Both the position numbers and the translations under genes were made by a program. The notes beneath the pieces were generated by a model, which saw nothing but the letters and a program-made list of their open reading frames with translations, was not told the origin of the DNA and ran no database searches. From JASHSH01 sp036490215 (GTDB taxonomy: Bacteria > Pseudomonadota > Alphaproteobacteria > Rhodospirillales > Magnetospirillaceae), in NCBI GenBank assembly GCA_036490215.1, contig DASXEH010000034.1, positions 62,001 to 126,000 of the forward strand: a stretch of 64,000 nucleotides of DNA, read 5' to 3'. Below, in pieces: positions 45,853-53,199 of this stretch. Position 1 is the first letter of the stretch. The number at the start of each line of letters is the position of its first letter.

Positions 45853-46080
45853 TCACTCCGCGGCCGGCTGCGGAACGAATTCACCGCACCATTCGAAGCG
45901 CTCTTTCTGATGTGCTTCCGGATATCGACGGCACCGGCCCGGGCGGTTGGTGAGCCCGTATTTTTCCGAGGCACTCGACGCCGAGGGGGGCTGAAAGTAG
46001 AGGCAGCCGCCGCAAGATGGCTCGGCGATTTCGGCCTTCACGGCGCGCATAGTCGCCAGCGCGGATTGCTGTTTCATCAT
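45853..46080 (-). CDS. Small four-cysteine protein
   Basis: 75 residues with CGGC, a central GRCRRYPE and a late WCGEF: a likely zinc-binding knuckle of a kind often seen in small phage and island proteins. Its ATG overlaps the stop of the upstream coiled-coil gene by four bases. No specific function can be given. Confidence 0.55.
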   Translation of the reverse strand: MMKQQSALATMRAVKAEIAEPSCGGCLYFQPPSASSASEKYGLTNRPGRCRRYPEAHQKERFEWCGEFVPQPAAE

Positions 46081-46769
46081 GCCGCCTCCCCTTGAGCCAG
46101 ATCTTCAACAAGCTTGCGAGTGACTTCGAGCAGGTTCCGTTTGCTTTCGACTGCCCCTGCGATGCCCCCTTCAAGGGGTAGCAGCGTGTTCTTCCCGCGG
46201 AGGCCGCCGGCCTCAAGGTCGAGTTCGAAAAAGTTTGCTAGCCCGTGTCCGTTACGCACACAAGCAACTGTCAACGAGAAGATGCGATCCGCTTGCGGTG
46301 TCCCCGTCAATTTGCCCAACGCAACGCCACTTCTAAATTGGGTGCGCAACGCATCCCCAAAAGCCTGTGCCTTTTGCTGGAGGTCCACTGTTGTCGCCAG
46401 ATATTTCTGACGCGCGGCGATCAAACCTTCGTTGGGCGCTTGCCGGCTTTGCGCGTGGCTACAGTCACGTAGACGCGCAGTTTCAAGCCAATCGAGCGCC
46501 GCTTGAAGATTTGCTAGGCGTTGATCGCCCCGGTCGATTTCTTGCCTCAAGCGATCCCGGCGCGCGGTGAGGCCACGTTCAGCGGTCATGCGATTTAAGT
46601 TTTCGGCCTTGGTGCGCTGGCCAGATGACTGGCCGTAATCGATGTTGCTGAGCTCAACACGGAGATCGCCCATCGAGCTCAGCAATTCGCTATGCAGCGC
46701 TTGGAGTTCAACCTGCCTGTGCTTTGCGACCAATTCCTTAACGGTCGCTGCATCGGGAATGATTTTCAT
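46077..46769 (-). CDS. Hypothetical coiled-coil protein
   Basis: 230 residues. Residues about 10-130 are strongly helical with heptad-like Leu/Ala spacing and many charged residues (coiled coil); the C-terminal third is more mixed and Gly-rich (FELDLEAGGLRGKNTLLPLEGG). No membrane segment or known domain. It is in the same minus-strand run as the J-domain gene, 33 bases downstream of it. Confidence 0.55.
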   Translation of the reverse strand: MKIIPDAATVKELVAKHRQVELQALHSELLSSMGDLRVELSNIDYGQSSGQRTKAENLNRMTAERGLTARRDRLRQEIDRGDQRLANLQAALDWLETARLRDCSHAQSRQAPNEGLIAARQKYLATTVDLQQKAQAFGDALRTQFRSGVALGKLTGTPQADRIFSLTVACVRNGHGLANFFELDLEAGGLRGKNTLLPLEGGIAGAVESKRNLLEVTRKLVEDLAQGEAA

Positions 46770-46802
46770 AGGTGGGCCTCTTTGGTTGGTGGGTCTGTGC
46801 CG

Positions 46803-47345
46803 TTACGCCACTTCTGAAGCGGGTTGAGGGGACTGCTCCAGAGCTTCCAGCAGCAGCCGATAAGCCCAATTGAGAAGCTTGAACTGGTCTTCAGCGTCCT
46901 CAGAGCCATTCACATCTGGGTGGACGCTCTTTGCCAATTCGCGATACCGCGATTTGAGGCGTTCGACATTGTCGCCTTCCTGCAGGCCCAAAAGGCGACG
47001 AGCGAAATCTGCCGGTTTCATGCCCGTGGCCGCCGGTTGCTTCTTTGCCGTGATACGACGATCCAGCTCAGTCACAGCGTCGCGGTGATCGACTTCCTTT
47101 GCTCGAACCAAGGATATCTCGCGGTCGATCGTTGCCAGGGCTGCTCGCAGTCCGGTGATTGAAGGAGGCTCGATTGCGTCAGAGAGCTGAGCACTCACTT
47201 TGTCCCGTCGCGCAGCAAGTTCGGTAAGCTCATGCGGGATACGGGCAAGCACCAATTCATTCTGCCGGCGCATGTCGATCCAGATATCAATGGGGGTATC
47301 GCCGTCCGCGTTCCCGGGGTAGTTCAACAATTTCTCGTGAGGCAT
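46803..47345 (-). CDS. J-domain protein with N-terminal coiled coil
   Basis: About 180 residues from the ATG at 47345 (AGGAG 9 bases upstream; ATGs at 47354 and 47369 are alternatives). Residues 25-100 are a helical coiled-coil stretch. The C-terminal 65 residues form a J domain with the invariant HPD at 142-144 (RYRELAKSVHPDVNG, then FKLLNWAYRLLL). J domains recruit and stimulate DnaK-type chaperones. A J domain in a phage-like block suggests use of the host DnaK machinery for replication or assembly, but the client is unknown. Confidence 0.75.
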   Translation of the reverse strand: MPHEKLLNYPGNADGDTPIDIWIDMRRQNELVLARIPHELTELAARRDKVSAQLSDAIEPPSITGLRAALATIDREISLVRAKEVDHRDAVTELDRRITAKKQPAATGMKPADFARRLLGLQEGDNVERLKSRYRELAKSVHPDVNGSEDAEDQFKLLNWAYRLLLEALEQSPQPASEVA

Positions 47346-47419
47346 GAGGTTCATCTCCTGAGCATGCAACGAACTTGAACCCGACCCGGCGCACCCGGTG
47401 CGCGACGTCGGGGATGAAG

Positions 47420-47620
47420 TTATTGGTGTGCCGCAAGCGGGTCTGGGGGCGCCATCGCGCGGTCAATCGATGCGCGTAGCTCTGGCCATTCCTCCCTGGT
47501 GATGCTCAGGCACAAGTCGCCTGCACGGAGCTGGCAGCCTTCGGTGGCGCTGCCATCGGCATCAATCACCGTAGCCCTCACTGGAGGGCCGAATGGCGCC
47601 CCGGTAGTTACACGTTCCAT
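47420..47620 (-). CDS. Small hypothetical protein
   Basis: 66 residues from the ATG at 47620 behind AAAGGAAG. It contains GAPFGPPVRATVIDADG and a C-terminal acidic-helical tail (ITREEWPELRASIDRAM). Not recognised. The good ribosome site and the same-strand position ahead of the J-domain gene support it being real. Confidence 0.5.
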   Translation of the reverse strand: MERVTTGAPFGPPVRATVIDADGSATEGCQLRAGDLCLSITREEWPELRASIDRAMAPPDPLAAHQ

Positions 47621-48464
47621 GTTGGCTTCCTTTGCTGCTGTTGAAATGCGAGTGATCGTTGCCGCACGCGTTGCGCGGCGGGGAGTTGGTGGAGGCCCCA
47701 CAATCCGGAGCGAAGCGAAAAACTCCCGAACGCGGAAAAAACCACGGTGTCAGGGGCCCGCGCGGACTTTGCGCGCAAAACCCGGGGGTACCCCCCTAGC
47801 GTTTCGACTTCGAAACGGATGGTCGCGCGCCTGGCGATCGAGGACCGAACGGGTCGCGCAATTGAGCGAGCAAGAGACAGGGCGCCGGCTGATTTTCGAT
47901 CAGCTGCTGACGCGAGGAAAAGGGAGGGCGGCGGCACGAGACGGATATGCAAACCGTACGCGTCACCCGCAAATAGCTTAATGATGACGGACATTTCGTG
48001 TGATGTGGGGAGGCGATTGGCACCGGAATTGGCACCGATGCCTTGCCTTTTCGCTCGCGTCTCACACGCGTCGCACAGTCCCAGGTTCCCGGCCTCGGGA
48101 TCATCCTCACCGCGCGCCGGATCACCCTCGGGTTCGATAGGCCAGGCGGACGAATGCCACTGACGAAGCCCCGGACAGACCATCGCGCCTAGGCAATCGA
48201 TCCCCACCAGGGACCCCGATACTTCGCTCCATGTTTCGGCCCCGAGCGCATCGATCCCGGAACCGCGCTCCAGTCTTCGTGCCTCAGCTCCCGAATAAAC
48301 GGGCTTATTTAATTGATGTTTTTGAAAAGGCTCACGTTTTCCCTGCTGGCTCTTTAATTCCGAAGGCACCGAAGGGAGAAAGCGGTTTAAGGCGGTATAC
48401 GCGACACACGCGCCCCCAACCCCTCCAAACCGAAAGTCGCCTTCGGTGCCTTCGGGCTGCCCCA
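47621..48464. other. Long non-coding interval downstream of the primase, candidate origin region
   Basis: About 840 bases without a convincing gene; a long minus-strand frame (47608-48468) has composition unlike a protein and overlaps better-supported sequence. It contains two direct copies of the arm-type motif on the minus strand (GGTGCCAATT at 48027-48036 and GGTGCCAATC at 48015-48024) and a perfect 16-bp inverted repeat just after the primase stop. A replication origin or operator region for the element is plausible but unproven. Confidence 0.4.
48360..48455. repeat. 16-bp perfect inverted repeat with 64-base spacer
   Basis: CCGAAGGCACCGAAGG (48360-48375) and its exact complement CCTTCGGTGCCTTCGG (48440-48455), starting ten bases after the primase stop. 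It could form a large stem-loop acting as terminator or as part of an origin. Confidence 0.65.
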
Positions 48465-49985
48465 TCATCTCTCAAAGTCCTCGGCTGGATCCGTACGCCA
48501 GTCAGGGGCGGCAGGTGCGGACACACCCGATCCATCCCCCATCGCGAGCTCGGTTTGATCCCCCGCAACCAGCGCCAGCCCCGCAAAGCCGGCGCGCCGT
48601 GTTGCCGGGTGCAGCTTCTTCGTAAACCCCATTGCAGCGAGCCGCTGAGAGAAGCGGTTTTCAGCCACCACAAACTCTCCCGCTCCGCTCGCCCAATTTT
48701 TGAAGTCGCGATACAAAACTTGGGTGTTAGTCGTCGTGGCTTTCTCCCGAACGCATCGATCAGCGATCCACCGGCCTATCACGTTTTCCTGGTCGAAATA
48801 TTCGCTCGTGGCTTGCAGCACCACGGCCGGCGCGCCCAATCTCCTCTGCTGCCATTCGAGACACCCCTCGATCATCCACTTAAGAATTCCACCTCTCTCA
48901 GCGCGCAGCTTCTCCGATAGATTGTGGTCGACCACAGGCGGCTTGATCATCATGGGTATGATGTTCATCCGCCGTTTCATCGCGTCGTCGGCGCTGCGCA
49001 TCGTGGGTCGATAGTTGCCGGCGATCACAAGCTTGAACTTTGGCAAGAACGTCACATTGTCCTGCCGCATGCGCCGCGCGGTGATCGGATCGCCACCGGT
49101 AATCGACTTAAGTTTGGCTTCGTCCCAGCGCCGCCCTTCCTCTGTCTCGCTGGCCGTTACCAGCCGCGCACCTTCCAACATTGCGAGGTCCGTTGAATGC
49201 CGTTCACCTGTTGCAACCGTGAACACATCCATGGGCGCGTGGACTGCGTAATCGCCCAGCGCCTCACGCAATGCATTGAGCAAAACGCTCTTGCCGGTGC
49301 CGCCGGGGCCATACAGGAAGAAGAGGGCGTGTTCCTCTACGGAACCAGTCAACGCATAACCGAGCGCCCGATGAAGATATGCGACCGTATCAGCGTCGCC
49401 ACCGGTGGCCTCGCGTAAGAACGAATAGAACGTCGGACAATCACCTTCTGGAGCAGCAGGTGTCATCCTTGTCATCAGCAAATCGCGATCGTGAGGCTGA
49501 ATGCGACCAGTACGAAGATCGACAACGCCCCCAGCGGTATTCAATAACCAATCGTTGGCGTCGAATTCGTGTCGGCCCACGGCGTGGCGCGGCATGGCAG
49601 CCGCATTCTTCAGAGCCGCATGCAAATCAGTGCGGCTGCTGATTTGTCGCGCAATTTTGATGTTGTCGCAGTTCACCGCGACGATCCGCAGACACTGTCG
49701 GCCGCAGTTGTATGCGGCTTGAAGTCGGTCTTCCACAAACCGCTGCCCGTCCCACCTCATCCACGGGCCGGCCCCATCGATGGCCTTCCAGTCCCCCCCA
49801 AAGCTAGCGGAGATATGGTTTCCCAAAGCGTCGTGAGAGAACTCGATCGGTCGCAGATCGGTTGCGATGTTGTCGAGAGTGACTTTATCGGCGGGTTCTA
49901 AGGGAGCATATTTCTCAGCGCCGCTGGTCGCCGCATCATATGCAATCGACAAGTGGACCGCCTTGAGCGGCTTGTCGTCAGCCAT
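48465..49985 (-). CDS. D5/P4-type DNA primase-helicase
   Basis: 506-residue phage/plasmid replication protein of the D5-like superfamily-3 helicase type. The D5-N region spans about 90-215 (NDWLLNTAGGVVDLRTG). The helicase has Walker A GPGGTGKS at 226-233, a RLVTASETEEGRRWDEAKLK segment and KLVIAGNYRP (sensor), then a winged-helix-like C terminus (FSQRLAAMGFTKKLHPATRRAGFAG). No clear primase active site is seen at the N terminus, so it may be the helicase part only. The ATG at 49985 overlaps the upstream gene. It is the probable replication protein of the island. Confidence 0.88.
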   Translation of the reverse strand: MADDKPLKAVHLSIAYDAATSGAEKYAPLEPADKVTLDNIATDLRPIEFSHDALGNHISASFGGDWKAIDGAGPWMRWDGQRFVEDRLQAAYNCGRQCLRIVAVNCDNIKIARQISSRTDLHAALKNAAAMPRHAVGRHEFDANDWLLNTAGGVVDLRTGRIQPHDRDLLMTRMTPAAPEGDCPTFYSFLREATGGDADTVAYLHRALGYALTGSVEEHALFFLYGPGGTGKSVLLNALREALGDYAVHAPMDVFTVATGERHSTDLAMLEGARLVTASETEEGRRWDEAKLKSITGGDPITARRMRQDNVTFLPKFKLVIAGNYRPTMRSADDAMKRRMNIIPMMIKPPVVDHNLSEKLRAERGGILKWMIEGCLEWQQRRLGAPAVVLQATSEYFDQENVIGRWIADRCVREKATTTNTQVLYRDFKNWASGAGEFVVAENRFSQRLAAMGFTKKLHPATRRAGFAGLALVAGDQTELAMGDGSGVSAPAAPDWRTDPAEDFER

Positions 49986-50265
49986 CACGCGCACTTTCTT
50001 CTAAGTGCCTCCGGATCTGCTGAACATCGGCAGCGATCGAACAGAGCGCTTCAACACCGTCGATCAGAAATGCGGCCGCTGTATCAGCAATCTGGCTAAT
50101 CGCCTCTTGTTGCTCCAGCTCCGACGATAGCTCCGAGGCCGCGGTGCGTCCCTTTTTGGTAAACCAATGGAGTGAGCGCGCATTGAAGAACCGGTCCAAA
50201 GCGTTTCGCAGTTGCGCGCGATGCCACGCACCCGATCCGACCAACAGTGGCTTGTCGCCGACCAT
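49978..50265 (-). CDS. Small hypothetical protein upstream of the primase-helicase
   Basis: 95 residues, mostly helical, not recognised. It begins one base after the stop of the AlpA-like gene and overlaps the primase-helicase start by 8 bases, so all three are one operon. No domain visible; replication accessory function is only suggested by position. Confidence 0.55.
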   Translation of the reverse strand: MVGDKPLLVGSGAWHRAQLRNALDRFFNARSLHWFTKKGRTAASELSSELEQQEAISQIADTAAAFLIDGVEALCSIAADVQQIRRHLEESARDG

Positions 50266-50266
50266 T

Positions 50267-50461
50267 TCACGCGGCCTTCGGGCTGCTTCCGGTTTCGAGC
50301 AGCTTTTGAAAAGCGATTCGGGGAACCAAAACCTTCCGACCCAATCGGATCACCGGAATGCGTCCCTGTCGCGCCGCATCATAGGCAGCGCTGCGGCTGA
50401 GGCCCAGTTGCGCGCCGGCTTCCTCAACCGTCATGACTGCTGTTTCGCTAGTTGTGCCCAT
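50267..50461 (-). CDS. AlpA-family / excisionase-like DNA-binding protein
   Basis: 64 residues forming a MerR/AlpA-type helix-turn-helix: VEEAGAQLGLSRSAAYDAA, then GRIPVIRLGRKVLVPRIAF, where the basic wing follows. Such proteins act as excisionases or as activators of integrase and replication genes in P4-like and PICI-type satellites. First gene of the minus-strand operon, divergent from the RHH-integrase pair. Confidence 0.82.
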   Translation of the reverse strand: MGTTSETAVMTVEEAGAQLGLSRSAAYDAARQGRIPVIRLGRKVLVPRIAFQKLLETGSSPKAA

Positions 50462-50502
50462 TTCGATCTCCGTCGCCGGGGTGACTCCGTGTGCAGCCCA
50501 GG

Positions 50503-50556
50503 TTGACTTCGGCCAGGCGCGCGCGCAATATCAAATCGAAGTCAATGTAAAACATT
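50503..50556. promoter_or_regulatory. Divergent control region between alpA-like and RHH-int operons
   Basis: Inverted 9-mers TTGACTTCG (50503-50511) and CGAAGTCAA (50537-50545) flank an AT-containing centre, next to a 13-bp palindrome AATGTAAAACATT (50544-50556). TTGACT with CAATAT 17 bases downstream could be the plus-strand promoter. The symmetric layout fits an operator serving both directions, likely bound by the AlpA-like or RHH protein. Confidence 0.45.
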
Positions 50557-50581
50557 AAATGACAAAAGCGGGCACTCTAAC

Positions 50582-51337
50582 ATGGCGACGAAAAAAACTG
50601 GCAAACCGCGCGGACGGCCGCCAACAGGTGAGATTTCAGGCAAAGACGCCCAGTTCAACACGCGCATCACACGCTCGACCCTTGATGGGCTTAAGGCAGC
50701 CGCTATCGAGCAAAACCGCTCCGTCAGCCAGGTTGCCGAAATCCTGCTGCGGAAAGGACTAGCATCCCTTCATTCGCCGGCTGACTCGCTGAACATGGAC
50801 GCGCAGACGAGTGCGCTGATGACGTTGTTCGGACTTCTAGTCACCGAAATCGAAGAAGAGACGGGGGCGCTTTGCCGAGAAGATCGTTTCACTATGGAAG
50901 CGGTCGCGCACGCGGTGCGGTTGGCGCTTCTTAACCCGTCTCTCTCACCTGCCGGCGAACCCAAAGTCCCGGAAAGATTAATCGCACTTACCGAAGGATT
51001 GGCCGGCCAATCGGCGTGGCAAACCCCGGAGGGATTGGCAACGGCCGTCGCTCATCGCTTGATGTTTCGCCTAATGCGCGCCTCTACGATTGAGAAAGTA
51101 CTGGTGCAGACGGGTCGGACCCTGCCGCCGCAACAGGGCCAGCTCTTAAAATTGCGGGCGGCACTGGCGTTGGCGCCGCCAGCAAATGAGCCAGTGCCGT
51201 CCAGCCGCGAAATTGTGGAACGAACACCCAAGGAAATAGAAGAAAGCAAGCAGCAACGCGCGCGGGCGCGGGCGGGCATCGAAAAACGTATCGCTGCCAC
51301 GGCAGCAAAAACCAACCTCGATGGAGACGATAAATGA
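50582..51337 (+). CDS. Ribbon-helix-helix type regulator
   Basis: 251 residues. The N terminus is basic with an AT-hook-like KPRGRPPTG, followed by an Arc/MetJ-like segment FNTRITRSTLDGLKAAAIEQNRSVSQVAEILLRKGL (first strand, then two helices). The remaining 190 residues are helical with no known domain, and the C terminus is Lys/Arg/Glu-rich. No ribosome site is obvious. Its last four bases overlap the integrase start, so it probably controls or assists integration. Confidence 0.6.
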   Translation: MATKKTGKPRGRPPTGEISGKDAQFNTRITRSTLDGLKAAAIEQNRSVSQVAEILLRKGLASLHSPADSLNMDAQTSALMTLFGLLVTEIEEETGALCREDRFTMEAVAHAVRLALLNPSLSPAGEPKVPERLIALTEGLAGQSAWQTPEGLATAVAHRLMFRLMRASTIEKVLVQTGRTLPPQQGQLLKLRAALALAPPANEPVPSSREIVERTPKEIEESKQQRARARAGIEKRIAATAAKTNLDGDDK

Positions 51338-52512
51338 GCGGACACGCGGGTCACATGAGGCGTCGGGGCAAGAGCAGTTGGCAGTTCAAATTTGAGGGCG
51401 GCTCGATCGACCCCGTCACGAAAAAGCGCCGTACCGTCTACCATTCATTCAAAGGAACGAGAGTAGAGGCGGCAGCCGAATTGGCGCGTCTGGTCTCAGA
51501 GGTCAAGAGCGGCGAACGGGTAGATCGTTCCAAAATGACACTCGCAGAATTCCTCGATGCTTGGGAATTGTCCGTAGCAACGCGCGTCACGCCGAAAACT
51601 CTCGAGCGATATATCGACCTAATGAAGTCGTTCGTGAGGCCACGATTGGGGGCGTGCCGGATCCAGGATCTGAGGAACGTTAGCTTCACGGATTTCTATG
51701 CCAAGTTGTTGCGCGAGGGCAGGGGGAGTGCCGAAGCTCCCAAGCCTCTGTCGGCTCGCACTGTCGGTCACGTGCACCGGGTGTTGCACTCCGCTCTCGA
51801 GGAAGCGATTGCCCAGCGATTGATCGGTCACAATCCAACGCGGCTGGCCAAGCGACCCCGCGAAGAGCAGAAAGAACCCGAGATTCTGACAGAGCACCAG
51901 GTACCCGAATTGCTCCGGAAACTGAAGGATCACCCGCTGTACCCGATAGTGTCGTTCGCCCTCGCATCGGGAATGCGTCGAGGGGAATTGTTAGCTCTGC
52001 GCTGGAAAGATCTTGATCTGGATGCGGCCCGAGCGAAGGTTGAGCATTCGATCGAGGAAACGCGAAACGGCCTTCGGGTGAAGCCGCCAAAGAGCAGGGC
52101 GGGGCGCCGCTCGATCAGATTGCCCGCGTCGTCCGTTTTGGAAATGCGCGCTCACTGGAAATGGCAGCAGGAACTCCGGTTGAAGCTAGGCCTTGGTAAG
52201 GCGCCAGACGATGCATTGGTCTTCGCACATCCTGACGGTTCTATCATTGCCCCAAGCGAGCTGACGGACACCTGGCGGCGCTTGACCCGCTCAAAGTCGC
52301 TGGGGCTTCCCAAGGTCACATTTCACGCCCTTCGACATACCCACGTCTCTCAGCTGATCGCCGCAGGATTAGACGTTGTGACGATAAGCAAGCGCATTGG
52401 TCACAGCTCGCCGGCGCTGACTTTGCGGGTATATGCACATAGGTTCTCTAACACTGACGACCGAGCCGCGCAGGTCATTGAAGCGGCTATGCAGCGGGTA
52501 CTAACGGAATAG
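51334..52512 (+). CDS. int: Tyrosine-recombinase integrase
   Basis: 392-residue phage-type integrase. It has an N-terminal arm-binding AP2-like region, a SAM-like core-binding domain (about 65-165), and a catalytic domain with R215 (SGMRRGE), H331xxR334 (FHALRHTH), H357 (RIGH) and the nucleophile Y367 (LRVYAHRFS). Its stop is 113 bases before the tRNA core site. It should catalyse insertion and excision of the island at tRNA-Ser. Confidence 0.95.
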   Translation: MSGHAGHMRRRGKSSWQFKFEGGSIDPVTKKRRTVYHSFKGTRVEAAAELARLVSEVKSGERVDRSKMTLAEFLDAWELSVATRVTPKTLERYIDLMKSFVRPRLGACRIQDLRNVSFTDFYAKLLREGRGSAEAPKPLSARTVGHVHRVLHSALEEAIAQRLIGHNPTRLAKRPREEQKEPEILTEHQVPELLRKLKDHPLYPIVSFALASGMRRGELLALRWKDLDLDAARAKVEHSIEETRNGLRVKPPKSRAGRRSIRLPASSVLEMRAHWKWQQELRLKLGLGKAPDDALVFAHPDGSIIAPSELTDTWRRLTRSKSLGLPKVTFHALRHTHVSQLIAAGLDVVTISKRIGHSSPALTLRVYAHRFSNTDDRAAQVIEAAMQRVLTE

Positions 52513-52555
52513 GAACATTGGAGGCACAGTTGGCGATCACCCAGGGAAACCCCTC

Positions 52556-52576
52556 GGTGCCAATTGGGTGCCATTT
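52556..52576 (+). repeat. Right-end paired arm-type repeats
   Basis: GGTGCCAATT (52556-52565) and GGTGCCATTT (52567-52576), 11-base period, about 50 bases from the core site. Same motif and orientation as the pair near the left end at 38895-38916. Confidence 0.55.
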
Positions 52577-52581
52577 CCGGG

Positions 52582-52610
52582 TTCACACCCGCTTCATGAT
52601 CTGCTAAGTC
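52582..52610 (+). promoter_or_regulatory. Island-supplied promoter for the rebuilt tRNA-Ser
   Basis: TTCACA, a 17-base spacer and TAAGTC, the -10 ending 16 bases before the tRNA. It is the best match in the 114 bases between integrase stop and tRNA, and differs from the native TTGACG/TAGAAC left behind at 38688-38716. Confidence 0.4.
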
Positions 52611-52625
52611 CTTGCCTCCCCTATG

Positions 52626-52665
52626 CGGAGGGGTGGGTGAGTGGCTTAAACCAACGGTTTGCTAA
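52626..52665 (+). repeat. Right attachment site (5' half of tRNA-Ser carried by the island)
   Basis: Perfect copy of 38747-38786. It supplies the acceptor 5' strand, D arm and anticodon loop of the functional tRNA; the original 3' half follows immediately. Confidence 0.88.
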
Positions 52666-52719
52666 ACCGTCGTACAGTGTAAAGCTGTACCGGGGGTTCG
52701 AATCCCCCCCCCTCCGCCA
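52627..52719 (+). tRNA. serX: tRNA-Ser(GCU)
   Basis: 93 bases including an encoded CCA. The acceptor stem is GGAGGGG/CCCCTCC, the anticodon stem ACGGT/ACCGT with loop TTGCTAA (anticodon GCT, reading AGC/AGU), a long variable arm typical of tRNA-Ser, and T arm GGGGG-TTCGAAT-CCCCC. The 5' 39 bases come from the island and the 3' part from the original chromosome gene. Confidence 0.95.
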
Positions 52720-52774
52720 GATATCCCCGAAAAGCCCAATAACTAGGGTCAAAGTGACGGGCTGCGTCGCGCCT

Positions 52775-52797
52775 ACCCACACTTTAACCCACACTTT
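52775..52797 (+). repeat. Tandem ACCCACACTTT repeats downstream of the tRNA
   Basis: Two identical 11-mers at 52775-52785 and 52787-52797, one base apart, 56 bases after the tRNA. Layout matches paired arm-binding sites of tyrosine integrases and differs from the GGTGCCAATT motif of the 14-kb island. The DNA from here to 53,028 holds no gene I can support. Confidence 0.5.
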
Positions 52798-53028
52798 GGC
52801 GCGCCATAGACGCGGCGAGATTCCTGTTCCGTACTCGCCCTCATTTGGGTCGCGATTTGGGCGTCACCAGCTATGTCGAGGCGGTCTTGCGCGCGTAAGG
52901 TAGCAGGGGCAGGACAAGGACGATGTTCACCGTTGCCGCGACGCCGACAGCGCAGACCATGCGCAAAGGTGGTCGGCCTGACTCATTCGCCTCAGCTTGC
53001 AACAGGTCTGAGGCAGTACCGTCAGCCG

Positions 53029-53199
53029 TCACCCTGCACGGCGCGAGGCAATGAGACGCTTGCAACGCGCTACAGCCGCCCGAAGTTGCCGCAGCAACCA
53101 CGGGCCGATCACGTCCATGGGATCGCAACCACCGACACAGTCGGCGGCGCTATAGAGCGGACGTGCGCAACACGATCCAATCGGACTATAGGTGCCCAT
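53029..53199 (-). CDS. Small cysteine-rich hypothetical protein
   Basis: 56 residues from an ATG preceded by GGAGG at five bases, overlapping the end of the aquaporin gene by 14 bases. It begins MGTYSPIGSCCARPLY and contains a paired cysteine, then AADCVGGCDPMD, and a basic helical C terminus. The ribosome site and overlap argue for a real gene of the ars operon; the cysteines could bind arsenite, but this is a guess. Confidence 0.45.
   Translation of the reverse strand: MGTYSPIGSCCARPLYSAADCVGGCDPMDVIGPWLLRQLRAAVARCKRLIASRRAG

Larger units (their letters stand above)
38747..52665 (+). mobile_element. Integrated island in tRNA-Ser(GCU), satellite-like
   Basis: Bounded by 40-bp perfect direct repeats (38747-38786 and 52626-52665) that hold the first half of tRNA-Ser through the anticodon loop. 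The inserted length is 13,879 bp. Contents by strand: plus, two HEPN-like genes and a SIR2 gene at the left, an RHH regulator and tyrosine integrase at the right; minus, AlpA-like regulator, D5-type primase-helicase, J-domain protein and small phage-like genes in the middle. No capsid, portal or terminase gene is seen. The combination of integrase, AlpA and primase-helicase without head genes resembles phage satellites; that name is inference. Confidence 0.85.

Noticed and set aside
47608..48468. 286-codon minus-strand frame between the primase and the small gene at 47,420
   Set aside because: No recognisable domain, odd composition, runs through the inverted repeat and the repeated GGTGCC sites, and no ribosome site. 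Treated as non-coding.
52871..53128. 85-codon minus-strand frame downstream of the aquaporin gene
   Set aside because: It overlaps the better-supported cysteine-rich small gene in another frame. Its hydrophobic C terminus is suggestive but there is no ribosome site.
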